From: Streptomyces coacervatus | GTDB lineage: Bacteria; Actinomycetota; Actinomycetes; Streptomycetales; Streptomycetaceae | DNA length: 64,000 nucleotides | Reading direction: 5' to 3' | Assembly: GCF_029223485.1 (NCBI RefSeq) | Contig: NZ_JARHTP010000027.1 | Span: 62,001 to 126,000, forward strand | Part shown: positions 24,388-32,491 of the stretch, in pieces | Numbering within the stretch: the stretch's first letter is position 1 | How the letters are laid out: each line of letters starts with the position of its first letter | The notes under the pieces: generated by a model | Seen by the model: only the letters and a program-made list of their open reading frames with translations | What the model was told of the DNA's origin: nothing | Databases searched by the model: none | Translations under genes and position numbers: made by a program

Positions 24388-26142
24388 GTGAGCATCGCAG
24401 AGACCGAGACCCGCCCGCCCGCCTGGCGGCTGCTCCTCTCCTATGTGCGACCGCATCGCTGGGCCCTGCTGACGGGCGCGCTGCTGTCGCTGGTCACGGG
24501 AGCCACCGGGCTGTTGCTGCCGCTGGTGGCCAAGGGATTGATCGACGACCTGTCGCACGACCGGGCCATCACCGGCGCGCTGCTCGCCATGTCGGCTCTG
24601 GTGGTCACCAACGCCGCGGTGGGCGCGCTCGGTTCGTATGTGCTGCGCCGCACCGCGGAGTCGGTGGTGCTGGGCGCGCGGCGCGCCCTGTCGTCGTATC
24701 TGCTGCGGCTGCGGATCACTGCGGTCGATCGCAGCGAGCCGGGCGATCTGATGGCCCGCATCACCTCCGACACCACGCTGCTGCGCGAGGTCACCACCGA
24801 CTCGCTGGTGGGCCTCGGCACGGGCGGGCTCACGCTCGTCGCGACGGTGGCGATGATGGGCCTGGTGGATCCGGTGCTGCTCGGGGTCACCCTGTGCGTG
24901 ATCCTCGGTGCGGGCACGGTGCTCGGCGTGATCGTGCCGCGCATCAACCGGGCGAGCCGGCAGGCGCAGGACGCGGTCGGTGTGATGGGCGCCTCGCTGG
25001 AGCGGATCCTCGGCGCACTGCGCACGGTGAAGGCGTCGGGCGCCGAGCACCGGGAGGAGCGGACGCTGCACGAGGCCGCCGAGAAGTCGTGGCGGCAGAG
25101 CGTGCGGGCCGCCAAGTGGTCGGCGGCGGCGGGCAATACGGCCGGTCTCGCGATGCAGATCGCGTTCATCACGGTGCTGGCGGTGGGCGGGGCGCGGGTG
25201 GCGACCGGTGCGATCCAGGTGGGCACTCTGGTCGCGTTCCTGCTGTACGTCTTCTACCTCATGTCGCCGATCCAGCAGGTGGTCGGCGCGATCACCCAAT
25301 ACCAGACGGGCGCCGCAGCCCTCGCCCGCATCCAGGAGGCGCTGGACCTGCCGTCCGAACCGGCGGCCCGCCCCACCCCGTTGCCCACTCCCGGCGCGGA
25401 ACCGGCCGCGGTCGCCTTCGACGAGGTCCGCTTCCGGTACGCAGAGGACCTGCCGTACGTCCATCACGGGGTGACGTTCACGGTGCCGGCCCGCGGGATG
25501 ACGGCGTTCGTCGGCCCGTCGGGCGCGGGCAAGACCACGGTGTTCTCCCTCATCGAGCGGTTCTACGATCCCGAGTCCGGCGGTATCACGCTGGACGGAC
25601 TCGCCCTGCAGGACTGGGAGTTGCCCAGGCTCCGGTCGGCGATCGGATATGTGGAGCAGGACGCCCCCGTACTGTCGGGTTCGCTGCGGGACAATCTGCT
25701 GCTGGGCAACCCGGATGCGGACGAGGCCGCCGTGACGCGCGTGCTGAAGACGACCCGGCTGGACGGCCTGGTCGCGCGGCTGCCCAGCAGCCTCGACACG
25801 CTGGTGGGACACCGTGGCACCAAGCTGTCGGGCGGCGAGCGGCAGCGGGTCGCCATCGCCCGCGCGCTGCTGCGCCGGCCGCGGCTGCTGCTGCTCGACG
25901 AGGCCACCTCGCAGCTCGATGCGGTCAACGAGGCGGCACTGCGGGATACGGTCGCCGATGTCGCCCGTACTACTACGGTTCTTGTCGTTGCGCACCGGCT
26001 GTCGACTGTGACGATGGCCGACCGGATTGTGGTGATGGATGCGGGGCGGGTACGTGCGGTGGGGACCCATCGTGAACTGGTTGCCGCGGATCCGTTGTAC
26101 GCGGAGTTGGCGGCCACGCAGTTCCTTGCCACCGCCGGGTGA
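24388..26142 (+). CDS. ABC exporter half-transporter (permease-ATPase fusion)
   Basis: 584 residues, a typical half-transporter: six helices in residues about 20-300 (WALLTGALLSLVTGATGLLLPLVAKGLID... VGTLVAFLLYVFYLMSPI), then the nucleotide-binding domain with Walker A GPSGAGKTT (376-384), the signature LSGGERQ (480-486), Walker B LLLLDEATSQLD and the switch His in VVAHRLSTV. The GTG start lies just after TGAGGAGCGCC. It belongs to the ABCB/MsbA-like group that exports lipids, peptides or drugs. It stands alone and is divergent from the mycothiol dehydrogenase; its cargo is unknown. The siderophore genes are only 1.1 kb away, but the FhuF gene in between is on the other strand. Confidence 0.88.
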   Translation: MSIAETETRPPAWRLLLSYVRPHRWALLTGALLSLVTGATGLLLPLVAKGLIDDLSHDRAITGALLAMSALVVTNAAVGALGSYVLRRTAESVVLGARRALSSYLLRLRITAVDRSEPGDLMARITSDTTLLREVTTDSLVGLGTGGLTLVATVAMMGLVDPVLLGVTLCVILGAGTVLGVIVPRINRASRQAQDAVGVMGASLERILGALRTVKASGAEHREERTLHEAAEKSWRQSVRAAKWSAAAGNTAGLAMQIAFITVLAVGGARVATGAIQVGTLVAFLLYVFYLMSPIQQVVGAITQYQTGAAALARIQEALDLPSEPAARPTPLPTPGAEPAAVAFDEVRFRYAEDLPYVHHGVTFTVPARGMTAFVGPSGAGKTTVFSLIERFYDPESGGITLDGLALQDWELPRLRSAIGYVEQDAPVLSGSLRDNLLLGNPDADEAAVTRVLKTTRLDGLVARLPSSLDTLVGHRGTKLSGGERQRVAIARALLRRPRLLLLDEATSQLDAVNEAALRDTVADVARTTTVLVVAHRLSTVTMADRIVVMDAGRVRAVGTHRELVAADPLYAELAATQFLATAG

Positions 26143-26154
26143 AGGCTACTTCGA

Positions 26155-26208
26155 TCGTCTGCGGCGCCGTCGTGGCTGGTCGCGCAGTTCCCCGCGCCCC
26201 TAAAAGCC
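26155..26208 (-). repeat. Dispersed streptomycete hairpin repeat, copy 2
   Basis: This is the inverted counterpart of the element at 8358-8414. Its 46-base core differs at only two positions, but the stem's first arm is replaced by GGCTTTTA. It lies between the convergent ABC exporter and FhuF genes. Confidence 0.8.
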
Positions 26209-26227
26209 TCGGCCCACCGTCGCGTAC

Positions 26228-27070
26228 TCAGTTCTCCAGTCTGCGCAGCCGTTCGGCGTCACTTGTGCGGGGACAGGTCACGCAGGTCTCGGCGGGGCGG
26301 ATCGCGTAGAACATGCAGCAGCCGGTGCGGGTGCGGGTGGTGTGCCGTCGGCCGTCGTCGCCCGTCAGGTACCGGAAGTCGGCGCCGGCCGGGTATGGGG
26401 GTACGCCGATCGGCAGCACTTCGGTGGCGGCCCGTACGGCGTCGTCCTCCTGGCCCAGAATCCGGCCGAGGTACCAGATGCCGGACACGAGATCGTCGGC
26501 GACCAAGCCCCACAGGGAACGCGCGCCGCGTCGTGCGACGGGGCCGATCGCGGCCAGCAGCGGACGCATGTGGTCGGCCACCGCCATGCGCAACGCGGCC
26601 CGCAGCGGCTCTTCCTGAGGGACCGTCAGCGCTCCGGTGAGCGGGGTGAGGGGGTCGCCGGGCAGGCAGGCGAGTTCGGTGCCGGGTGTGATCTCGTACG
26701 CACCCGTGGCGAGGTGCAGTCGCAGGTCCTCGGGGCGGATGCGGGGCACTCGCCGTTCGAGGTACCAGGTCCCGCCCATCAGCACGCCGAGCGTCCAGGC
26801 GTAGTCGTGCAGGGCGCGCGAGGCGGCGACGTCACGGCGGGCGGCGACCGCGTAACGGGCCTGGATGCGGGTCGCCTCGGCGTCGACGAAGGCGTCGAGC
26901 ACGCCGCGGTCCGACACCAACTCGGCCGCTGTGACGTCGGCTCGGGTTTCGTCGCCCGGCTCCATGACCCGTACGTCCAGCGCTTCGCAGACGTCGGCGA
27001 GTCTGCGGTAGACATCGCCGAGGGCATGCGTGACGGCACCGGCGGGCGGGGTCTTCAGGGCCACGGGCAT
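26228..27070 (-). CDS. FhuF-like [2Fe-2S] ferric siderophore reductase
   Basis: 280 residues, mostly helical, ending in the FhuF cluster-binding signature: Cys251, Cys252, Cys263 and Cys266 (CC-x10-C-x2-C) within TGCCMFYAIRPAETCVTCPR. FhuF proteins bind a [2Fe-2S] cluster and reduce iron bound to a siderophore in the cytoplasm. It starts at ATG 27070 with GGAG 6 bases upstream. It is divergent from the siderophore importer operon, with an iron-box-like sequence 36-54 bases upstream of its start, so it should be induced by iron starvation. It provides the release step for the siderophore the neighbouring genes make and import. Confidence 0.85.
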   Translation of the reverse strand: MPVALKTPPAGAVTHALGDVYRRLADVCEALDVRVMEPGDETRADVTAAELVSDRGVLDAFVDAEATRIQARYAVAARRDVAASRALHDYAWTLGVLMGGTWYLERRVPRIRPEDLRLHLATGAYEITPGTELACLPGDPLTPLTGALTVPQEEPLRAALRMAVADHMRPLLAAIGPVARRGARSLWGLVADDLVSGIWYLGRILGQEDDAVRAATEVLPIGVPPYPAGADFRYLTGDDGRRHTTRTRTGCCMFYAIRPAETCVTCPRTSDAERLRRLEN

Positions 27071-27105
27071 GGGCGCTCCAGCACAGGAGGTTCACAGAAG
27101 GTCAA

Positions 27106-27124
27106 GAAGGCAAGGCTTACCTTA
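27106..27124. promoter_or_regulatory. Iron-box-like site before the FhuF gene
   Basis: GAAGGCAAGGCTTACCTTA matches the streptomycete DtxR/DmdR iron-box consensus TTAGGTTAGGCTCACCTAA (recalled, not looked up) at 13 of 19 positions. The AGGCT.ACCT.A core is intact. It lies 36 bases upstream of the reductase start. Confidence 0.65.
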
Positions 27125-27214
27125 CTTCACTCCGGATGGGGTGATCCATAAGGCGTCCGCAGCACCTGATCATGGAACCCCCACGTCAGGGTCACCCCAC
27201 AGCCAATTGAAAAG

Positions 27215-27233
27215 TAAAGGAAGGCTAGCCTAA
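27215..27233. promoter_or_regulatory. Iron-box-like site before the permease operon
   Basis: TAAAGGAAGGCTAGCCTAA matches the same consensus at 13 of 19 positions, with a central AGGCTAGCCT palindrome. It ends 11 bases before the GTG start of the first permease, leaving almost no leader. Confidence 0.7.
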
Positions 27234-27244
27234 GCTCACGGCTT

Positions 27245-28270
27245 GTGACTGCGACCCAACGGGGCGCACCTACCGGTGTGCCCTTCCATGCCCTCAGACA
27301 CCTCCCCCTGTTCCTCGCCGGACTGGGCGCCCTGGTGCTCTGCACCGCGCTCAGCCTCGCTCTCGGCGCCCGGTCGGTGCCCCTGTCCACGGTGGCCGAC
27401 GCGCTGTTCGGCCACGCCCAGGGCCGGGACGCGCTCGTGGTGACCGGGCTGCGGCTGCCGCGTACCGTCATCGGCCTCGCGGTGGGGGCGGCGCTCGGGG
27501 TCGCAGGGGCCGTGGCGCAGGGCATCACCCGCAACCCGCTCGCGTCGCCGACCACCCTCGGCATCAACGCGGGCGCCGGCTTCGCGGTCGTCGTCGCGAT
27601 CTTCGCACTGAAGCTCAACGACCCTGTGCAGTATGTGTGGTTCGCGTTCGCGGGTGCGGCGGGCGCCGCCGTGTTCGCGCAGGCGCTGGCCCGTCGCGCC
27701 GGGGACATCGATCCCGTACGGCTCGCGCTGGGCGGCACCGTGCTCCAACTGGTCCTGCTGTCCTGGACGTCGGCGGTGATGCTGCTGAACCAGCGCACCC
27801 TCGACGAGGCCCGCTTCTGGCTGGCCGGATCCCTGTCCGGCAGGCCCCTCGATGTGCTGTGGCCGGTGCTGCCGACGCTGCTGCTCGGTCTTGTGGTCGC
27901 CCTCGCCGTCTCCCCCGCGCTCAACGCCCTTGCCCTGGGCGACGATTCGGCCCAGGCGCTCGGTGTGCCGGTGGCCCGGATCCGGCTGGCCGGCGGTGTC
28001 GCAGTGGTTCTGCTCGCCGGGTCGGCGGTCGCCGTGGCCGGACCGGTCGCGTTCATCGGCCTCGCCGCACCCCATCTCGTACGTCCCCTACTCGGCGCCG
28101 ACCACCGCTTGCTGGTCCCCGGCTGTCTGATCGCCGGACCGCTGCTGCTGCTCTCGGCGGACGTCCTCGGCCGGATGGTGATCCGCCCCTCGGAGCTGGA
28201 GGTCGGCATCGTGACGGCGTTCCTGGGCGCGCCCCTGCTGGCGCTGCTGGCCCGGAAGGTGGCCCGATGA
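27245..28270 (+). CDS. FecCD-type iron-siderophore ABC permease 1
   Basis: 341 residues with about nine or ten membrane helices. FecCD hallmarks are RLPRTVIGLAVGAALGVAGAVAQGITRNPLASPTTLGINAGAG and VAVAGPVAFIGLAAPHLVRPLLGADHRLLVP. The GTG at 27245 has no purine-rich ribosome site and lies 11 bases after the iron box, so the mRNA may be leaderless. The protein forms one half of a channel for importing ferric siderophore across the membrane. Its TGA overlaps the ATG of the second permease. Iron repression is expected. Confidence 0.92.
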   Translation: MTATQRGAPTGVPFHALRHLPLFLAGLGALVLCTALSLALGARSVPLSTVADALFGHAQGRDALVVTGLRLPRTVIGLAVGAALGVAGAVAQGITRNPLASPTTLGINAGAGFAVVVAIFALKLNDPVQYVWFAFAGAAGAAVFAQALARRAGDIDPVRLALGGTVLQLVLLSWTSAVMLLNQRTLDEARFWLAGSLSGRPLDVLWPVLPTLLLGLVVALAVSPALNALALGDDSAQALGVPVARIRLAGGVAVVLLAGSAVAVAGPVAFIGLAAPHLVRPLLGADHRLLVPGCLIAGPLLLLSADVLGRMVIRPSELEVGIVTAFLGAPLLALLARKVAR

Positions 28271-29316
28271 CCGCCGCCGTCGCAACCGTCCGTACGAAGT
28301 CCACGTCCCGAATGCGGGTGCGTCGCCGTGTCCTGGCGTTCGCCGCGTCCGCTCTCGTCACCCTGTTCGTGCTGCTCACCGTGTCCCTGACGACGGGTGA
28401 GATGCGGATGCCCGCGGCCACGGCGCTGCGTGCGCTGGTCGGGCTCGGGGATGCGGGGGACGTGCTGGTGGTGCAGCAGTTCCGGGCGCCCAGGGCGGTG
28501 GCGGCGATCGTCGCCGGTGCCGGTCTCGGGGCGGCGGGCTGTGTGCTGCAGCGGCTGTTCCGCAACCCCCTGGCATCTCCGGATGTCATGGGCGTGACAG
28601 GCGGAGCGTCGCTGGGTGCGGTGGCGCTGATCGCCGCCGGGGCCTCGCAGACGCTGATCCCGGTCGGGGCGCTGGGCGGGGGCCTGCTCTCAGCGCTGCT
28701 GCTGGGCGTGTTCGCCTGGCGGTCCGGAGTCGCCGTCACCCGGCTCGTTCTCACGGGGCTCGCCGTGCAGGCGGGACTGGCCGCCGCCGTGAACCTGATG
28801 ATCGTGCGCTTCCCGGCGGAGCTCGCCGGGTCGGCGCTGCAGTGGACCACGGGCTCGGTGTACGGGCGGACCTGGACGGAGGTGTGGGGAGCAGCCGGCG
28901 CCATGGTGCTCGCGCTGGCCGCCGCCCTTCTGCTGCACCGCCGGCTGGCCGTGCTCGACCTCGGGGACGAGTCGGCGGGTGCCCTGGGCCTCGGGACGTC
29001 CGCCGCGCGCCTCCAACTCCTCTTCGTCGCCGTGGCGTTGGCGTCGCTTGCCGCCGCGCTCGCCGGTCCGGTGACCTTCGTGGCGCTCGCCGTGCCGCAC
29101 ATCGTGCGCTTCGTCACCGGCCCGCCGACGGCCGCGTCCCTGGGGCTGGCCGGTCTCACGGGGGCGGTGCTGCTGCTCGCCTCCGACCTGGTGGTGCAGC
29201 ACCTGCTGCCGGTCGAGGGGCTGCCGGTGGGGGCGGTCACCGCCACGCTGGGCGCGCCCTGGCTGCTGGTGCTGATGCTCCGGCAGAGCTCACCCGTCCA
29301 GAAGAGCCACGCATGA
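28267..29316 (+). CDS. FecCD-type iron-siderophore ABC permease 2
   Basis: 349 residues starting at an ATGA overlap (28267). Hallmarks are FRAPRAVAAIVAGAGLGAAGCVLQRLFRNPLASPDVMGVTGGASLGAVAL and ALAGPVTFVALAVPHIVRFVTG. The N-terminus is a basic cytoplasmic segment (TKSTSRMRVRRRVLAFAASALV). It pairs with permease 1 as a heterodimer. The C-terminus (PWLLVLMLRQSSPVQKSHA) ends exactly where the next ATPase reading frame begins. Nothing odd is visible in the sequence. Confidence 0.92.
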   Translation: MTAAVATVRTKSTSRMRVRRRVLAFAASALVTLFVLLTVSLTTGEMRMPAATALRALVGLGDAGDVLVVQQFRAPRAVAAIVAGAGLGAAGCVLQRLFRNPLASPDVMGVTGGASLGAVALIAAGASQTLIPVGALGGGLLSALLLGVFAWRSGVAVTRLVLTGLAVQAGLAAAVNLMIVRFPAELAGSALQWTTGSVYGRTWTEVWGAAGAMVLALAAALLLHRRLAVLDLGDESAGALGLGTSAARLQLLFVAVALASLAAALAGPVTFVALAVPHIVRFVTGPPTAASLGLAGLTGAVLLLASDLVVQHLLPVEGLPVGAVTATLGAPWLLVLMLRQSSPVQKSHA

Positions 29317-29357
29317 CCGGCGTCCCGGAACCACAGGAAGCGCATCAGGAGCCGCAC

Positions 29358-30173
29358 ATGACCACCGTCAACCAGCTCTCCACCGAGGGTCTCGATCTGC
29401 GCTACGACGACCGGCTCGTCGTCGGCGGGCTCGATCTGACGCTGCCGGGCGGCGCCGTCACCGCGATCGTGGGGCCCAACGCGTGTGGAAAGTCGACCCT
29501 GTTGCGTGGGCTGAGCCGGCTGCTCGCCCCGTCCGCCGGGACCGTCACACTGGACGGCGCGGACATCCACCGTATGTCCGCGCGGACGCTCGCCCGCCGG
29601 CTGGGGCTGCTGCCCCAGCAGCCGGTCACGCCCGAAGCGATCACCGTCGAGTCGCTCGTACGCCTGGGCCGTTATCCGCACCAGCGGCTGCTGAGCCCCT
29701 GGTCGGCGGCGGACCAGCGGGCGGTGGAGGATGCCTTGGAGCGCACCGGCACCACTGCCCTGCGCGACCAGCCGGTCGACCGGCTCTCCGGCGGTCAGCG
29801 TCAACGCGCCTGGATCGCGCTGGCGTTGGCCCAGGACACGGAACTGCTGCTGCTCGACGAACCGACCACCTTTCTCGACCTGCGGCACCAGCTCGACGTC
29901 CTCGACCTGGTCGCCGCCCTGCACACCGAGGCGGGCCGCACCGTGGTGATGGTGCTGCACGACCTCGGACAGGCAGCCCGCTACGCGGACCACATGGTGG
30001 TCCTCAAGGAGGGCCGCCTCGCCGCCGCCGGCGCCCCGGCCGACGTCCTCGACGCGGACCTGGTCAGGTCCGTGTTCGACGTGGACTGCCGGGTGATCCC
30101 CGACCCGGAGACCGGCACGCCGCTGGTCGTCCCGAAGAGCAGCGCGGTGCGGCATGCAGCCGCGTCCGCCTGA
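29358..30173 (+). CDS. FecE/FepC-type ABC ATPase for ferric siderophore import
   Basis: 271 residues from ATG 29358, which has AGGAG 7 bases upstream. An in-frame ATG at 29313 overlaps the previous stop and would add 15 residues, so translational coupling is also possible. Walker A is GPNACGKST (39-47), the Q-loop LGLLPQQP, the signature LSGGQRQRAW, Walker B LLLLDEPTTFLDLRH, and the switch His in VLHDLGQAARYADH. All match siderophore-import ATPases. It powers the two permeases. The typical FecE regulatory tail (DFDVDCRVIPDPETGTPLVVP) is present. Confidence 0.92.
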   Translation: MTTVNQLSTEGLDLRYDDRLVVGGLDLTLPGGAVTAIVGPNACGKSTLLRGLSRLLAPSAGTVTLDGADIHRMSARTLARRLGLLPQQPVTPEAITVESLVRLGRYPHQRLLSPWSAADQRAVEDALERTGTTALRDQPVDRLSGGQRQRAWIALALAQDTELLLLDEPTTFLDLRHQLDVLDLVAALHTEAGRTVVMVLHDLGQAARYADHMVVLKEGRLAAAGAPADVLDADLVRSVFDVDCRVIPDPETGTPLVVPKSSAVRHAAASA

Positions 30174-30207
30174 CCCGCAACTCCCCTATCAGAAAGACCA
30201 ACCCCCC

Positions 30208-31227
30208 ATGTTGAAGCGCTCTCCCCTGCGCGGAATCGGCCGGCTGATCGCCGTGCTGCTCTCCGTCGTGCTCGGTACGGCCGTCCTGGCCGCCTGCGGC
30301 AGCGACAAGTCCGACGCCGCCGACACGGCGAAGGCCTCCGGCTCGGCTTCGGCCGGCTTCCCGCGGACCCTCAAGACCGTGATGGGCGACGTCAAGATCC
30401 CTTCGCAGCCGAAGCGGGTCGTGGTCCTCGACACCGGTGAGCTGGACGACGTCACCCTGCTCGGCATCGACCCGGTCGGCGCGGTCGCCCCGCACTTCAA
30501 GACCGAGGGCGGCTTCCCGACGTATCTGAAGGGCGAGTTGAGCGGCACCGCCGATGTCGGCCCGCTGCTGGAGCCCAACCTGGAGAAGATCGCCTCGCTG
30601 AAGCCCGATCTGATCCTGTCGTCGAAGGTCCGGCACGAGAAGGTCTACGACAAGCTCAGCGCCATCGCCCCGACCGTCTTCACTCAGACCACCGGCGGTG
30701 TGTGGAAGCAGAACCTGAAGGTGCACGCCGAGGCGCTGGGCCTGGAGAAGGAGGCGGCGGCGAAGCTCAAGGAGTACGAGACGCAGGCCAAGGCTCTGGG
30801 CGAGGCCATCAGGAAGAAGGACGGCGGCACCATGCCGACCGCGTCCGTGGTCCGCTTCATCGCCGGTCCGACCCGCCTCTACCAGTCCAACTCCTACAGC
30901 GGTGTCGTCCTGAACGACATCGGCTTCAAGCGGCCCAAGTCGCAGGTGTCGAACGACCCCGAGGTCACGATGAAGGACGTCAGCCCGGAGGAGATCGACC
31001 AGGCCGACGCAGATCTGGTCTTCGTCACCACCGCCGACACCCCGGACAAGACCCAGAAGAAGCAGGTGACGTCCAACCCGGTGTGGAAGTCCCTCCCGGC
31101 CGTCAAGAACGGCAAGGTCTACGAGGTCCCGGACGAGACCTGGATGTCCGGCATCGGCGTCCAGGCCGCGGAGCAGATGCTCAAGGACGTGGCGAAGGCC
31201 ACCGGCGTGGAGCTCCCGAAGAAGTAA
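30208..31227 (+). CDS. Iron-siderophore-binding lipoprotein
   Basis: 339 residues. The lipoprotein signal ends LAAC (Cys30). The mature protein is a type III binding protein: PSQPKRVVVLDTGELDDVTLLGIDPVGAV, then EPNLEKIASLKPDLILSS, IAPTVFTQTTGGVWKQNLKVHAEALG and DTWMSGIGVQAAEQMLKDV. It would capture the ferric siderophore outside the cell and deliver it to the permeases. It starts 34 bases after the ATPase gene. The ribosome site is weak (AGAAAG). A strong 13-bp hairpin follows, separating it from the biosynthetic genes. Confidence 0.9.
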   Translation: MLKRSPLRGIGRLIAVLLSVVLGTAVLAACGSDKSDAADTAKASGSASAGFPRTLKTVMGDVKIPSQPKRVVVLDTGELDDVTLLGIDPVGAVAPHFKTEGGFPTYLKGELSGTADVGPLLEPNLEKIASLKPDLILSSKVRHEKVYDKLSAIAPTVFTQTTGGVWKQNLKVHAEALGLEKEAAAKLKEYETQAKALGEAIRKKDGGTMPTASVVRFIAGPTRLYQSNSYSGVVLNDIGFKRPKSQVSNDPEVTMKDVSPEEIDQADADLVFVTTADTPDKTQKKQVTSNPVWKSLPAVKNGKVYEVPDETWMSGIGVQAAEQMLKDVAKATGVELPKK

Positions 31228-31240
31228 CTCCCGCTCTTCA

Positions 31241-31279
31241 GGGGCGGGCCGCGACACCGACTTGCGCGCGGCCCGCCCC
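31241..31279 (+). terminator. Perfect 13-bp hairpin between import and biosynthesis genes
   Basis: GGGGCGGGCCGCG (31241-31253) pairs exactly with CGCGGCCCGCCCC (31267-31279) around a 13-base loop. It may partially terminate transcription, so the importer would be made in excess over the biosynthetic enzymes. No separate iron box is evident in front of the next gene, only 36 bases away. Confidence 0.7.
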
Positions 31280-31315
31280 AACCCCCCACCCGCCAGCGGA
31301 AGTTGTTCATCAGCC

Positions 31316-32491
31316 ATGCGCCTGTACCTGCTTGCCCTCAACCCGACCGACTCCGTCTCCGAGGGCTTTCTGCCCGCCGCCGCCCGGCTGGGACTGGAGG
31401 TCACCGTCCTCACCGACCAGCCCGACGCCCACCGCCGCTCCCACCCGGAGATCGAGGTCCTGGAGTGCGACGTCCGCGACCACCGTGCGGTCATCACCCG
31501 GATCTCGACGCACCACCGTCCCGACGCCGTCTTCACCAACAGCGACCACCTCCAGGCACAGGCCGCCCTGGCCGCCGCCTACTTCGGCCTGCCCGCCAAG
31601 GACTGGCGGGCCGCGCTGCGCACCAAGGACAAGGCGGAGATGCGGCGCCGGCTCGCCGCCGCCGGCGTGGACACGGTGTGGTCGGCGGAGCTCACGGAGC
31701 CGGTCGCGCCCGACGACGCGCCCTACCCGTGCGTCCTCAAGCCGCGCGAGGGCGTGGCCAGCGAGGACGTCGTCCTGGTCGACGACGCCGAGCAGCTCGT
31801 CACACACGCCAAGGAAATCCTTGAGCGTCGTCCCGGTGCCGTGCTGCTCGTCGAGGAGTACCTCCCGGGCGAGCTGTACACCCTGGAGACGCTCGGTGAC
31901 GGGCGTGTCCGCCATGTGCTGGGCGGCTTCCACACCGAGTTGTCGCCGCCGCCGTTCTTCATCGAGGAGCGGCTCACCTTCGTCCCTGCCCATCCTGAAC
32001 CGGTCGTCGCCCAGGTTCTCGCCCAACTGGACGCGCTGGGGGTCGGGTTCGGCGCCTGTCACACCGAGTTCGTGGTGCACGCGGGCCGGGCCAGGATCAT
32101 CGAGGTCAACTACCGTGCCATCGGCGACCAGTGCGATCTGCTGCTGGCCCGGCTGCTGGAGATACCGCTCTTCGAGCTGATCCTCCGTGCCCATCTGGGC
32201 GAGCGTCTGCCCGCCGACCTGGGAGCCCGCCGCGACGGCGCGGCGCGGCTGGAGTACCCGTGCGCCGACCGCGCCGGGACCCTGACATCAGCCCCCGCTG
32301 CCGAGGAACTGACGCTCGACGGCGTTCATCTGACGTACCGTCCGCTACGGCCCGTGGGCGAGCGGCACGAGCTGCACCGCACCAATCGCGACTACCTCGG
32401 CGTCCTGCGGGCCGTCGGCACCGACCAGGCGACGGTGGACCGGGTGTCGGCCGAGTTCCTGGCCGCACAGCGCTGGGAGATCCAGCCGTGA
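31316..32491 (+). CDS. ATP-grasp ligase, siderophore biosynthesis
   Basis: 391 residues. It has a preATP-grasp Rossmann-like start (MRLYLLALNPTDSVSEGFLPAAARLGLEVTVLTD), the ATP-grasp core (TKDKAEMRRRLAAAGVDTVW, PYPCVLKPREGVASEDVVLVDDAEQL, LVEEYLPGELYTLETLGDG) and the metal-binding end ARIIEVNYRAIGDQCDLLLARLL. ATP-grasp enzymes join a carboxylate to an amine through an acyl phosphate. Its GTG/TGA overlap with the first IucA/IucC gene places it in the same pathway. It could ligate an amino acid to the citrate backbone or make a dipeptide-like precursor. The substrate is inferred only from context. Confidence 0.8.
   Translation: MRLYLLALNPTDSVSEGFLPAAARLGLEVTVLTDQPDAHRRSHPEIEVLECDVRDHRAVITRISTHHRPDAVFTNSDHLQAQAALAAAYFGLPAKDWRAALRTKDKAEMRRRLAAAGVDTVWSAELTEPVAPDDAPYPCVLKPREGVASEDVVLVDDAEQLVTHAKEILERRPGAVLLVEEYLPGELYTLETLGDGRVRHVLGGFHTELSPPPFFIEERLTFVPAHPEPVVAQVLAQLDALGVGFGACHTEFVVHAGRARIIEVNYRAIGDQCDLLLARLLEIPLFELILRAHLGERLPADLGARRDGAARLEYPCADRAGTLTSAPAAEELTLDGVHLTYRPLRPVGERHELHRTNRDYLGVLRAVGTDQATVDRVSAEFLAAQRWEIQP

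Noticed and set aside
28053..30155. A 700-codon minus-strand frame across the siderophore importer
   Set aside because: Shadow of the permease and ATPase genes, with Ala/Arg/Thr/Pro-rich sequence and no homology features; the plus strand has clear FecCD and ABC motifs.
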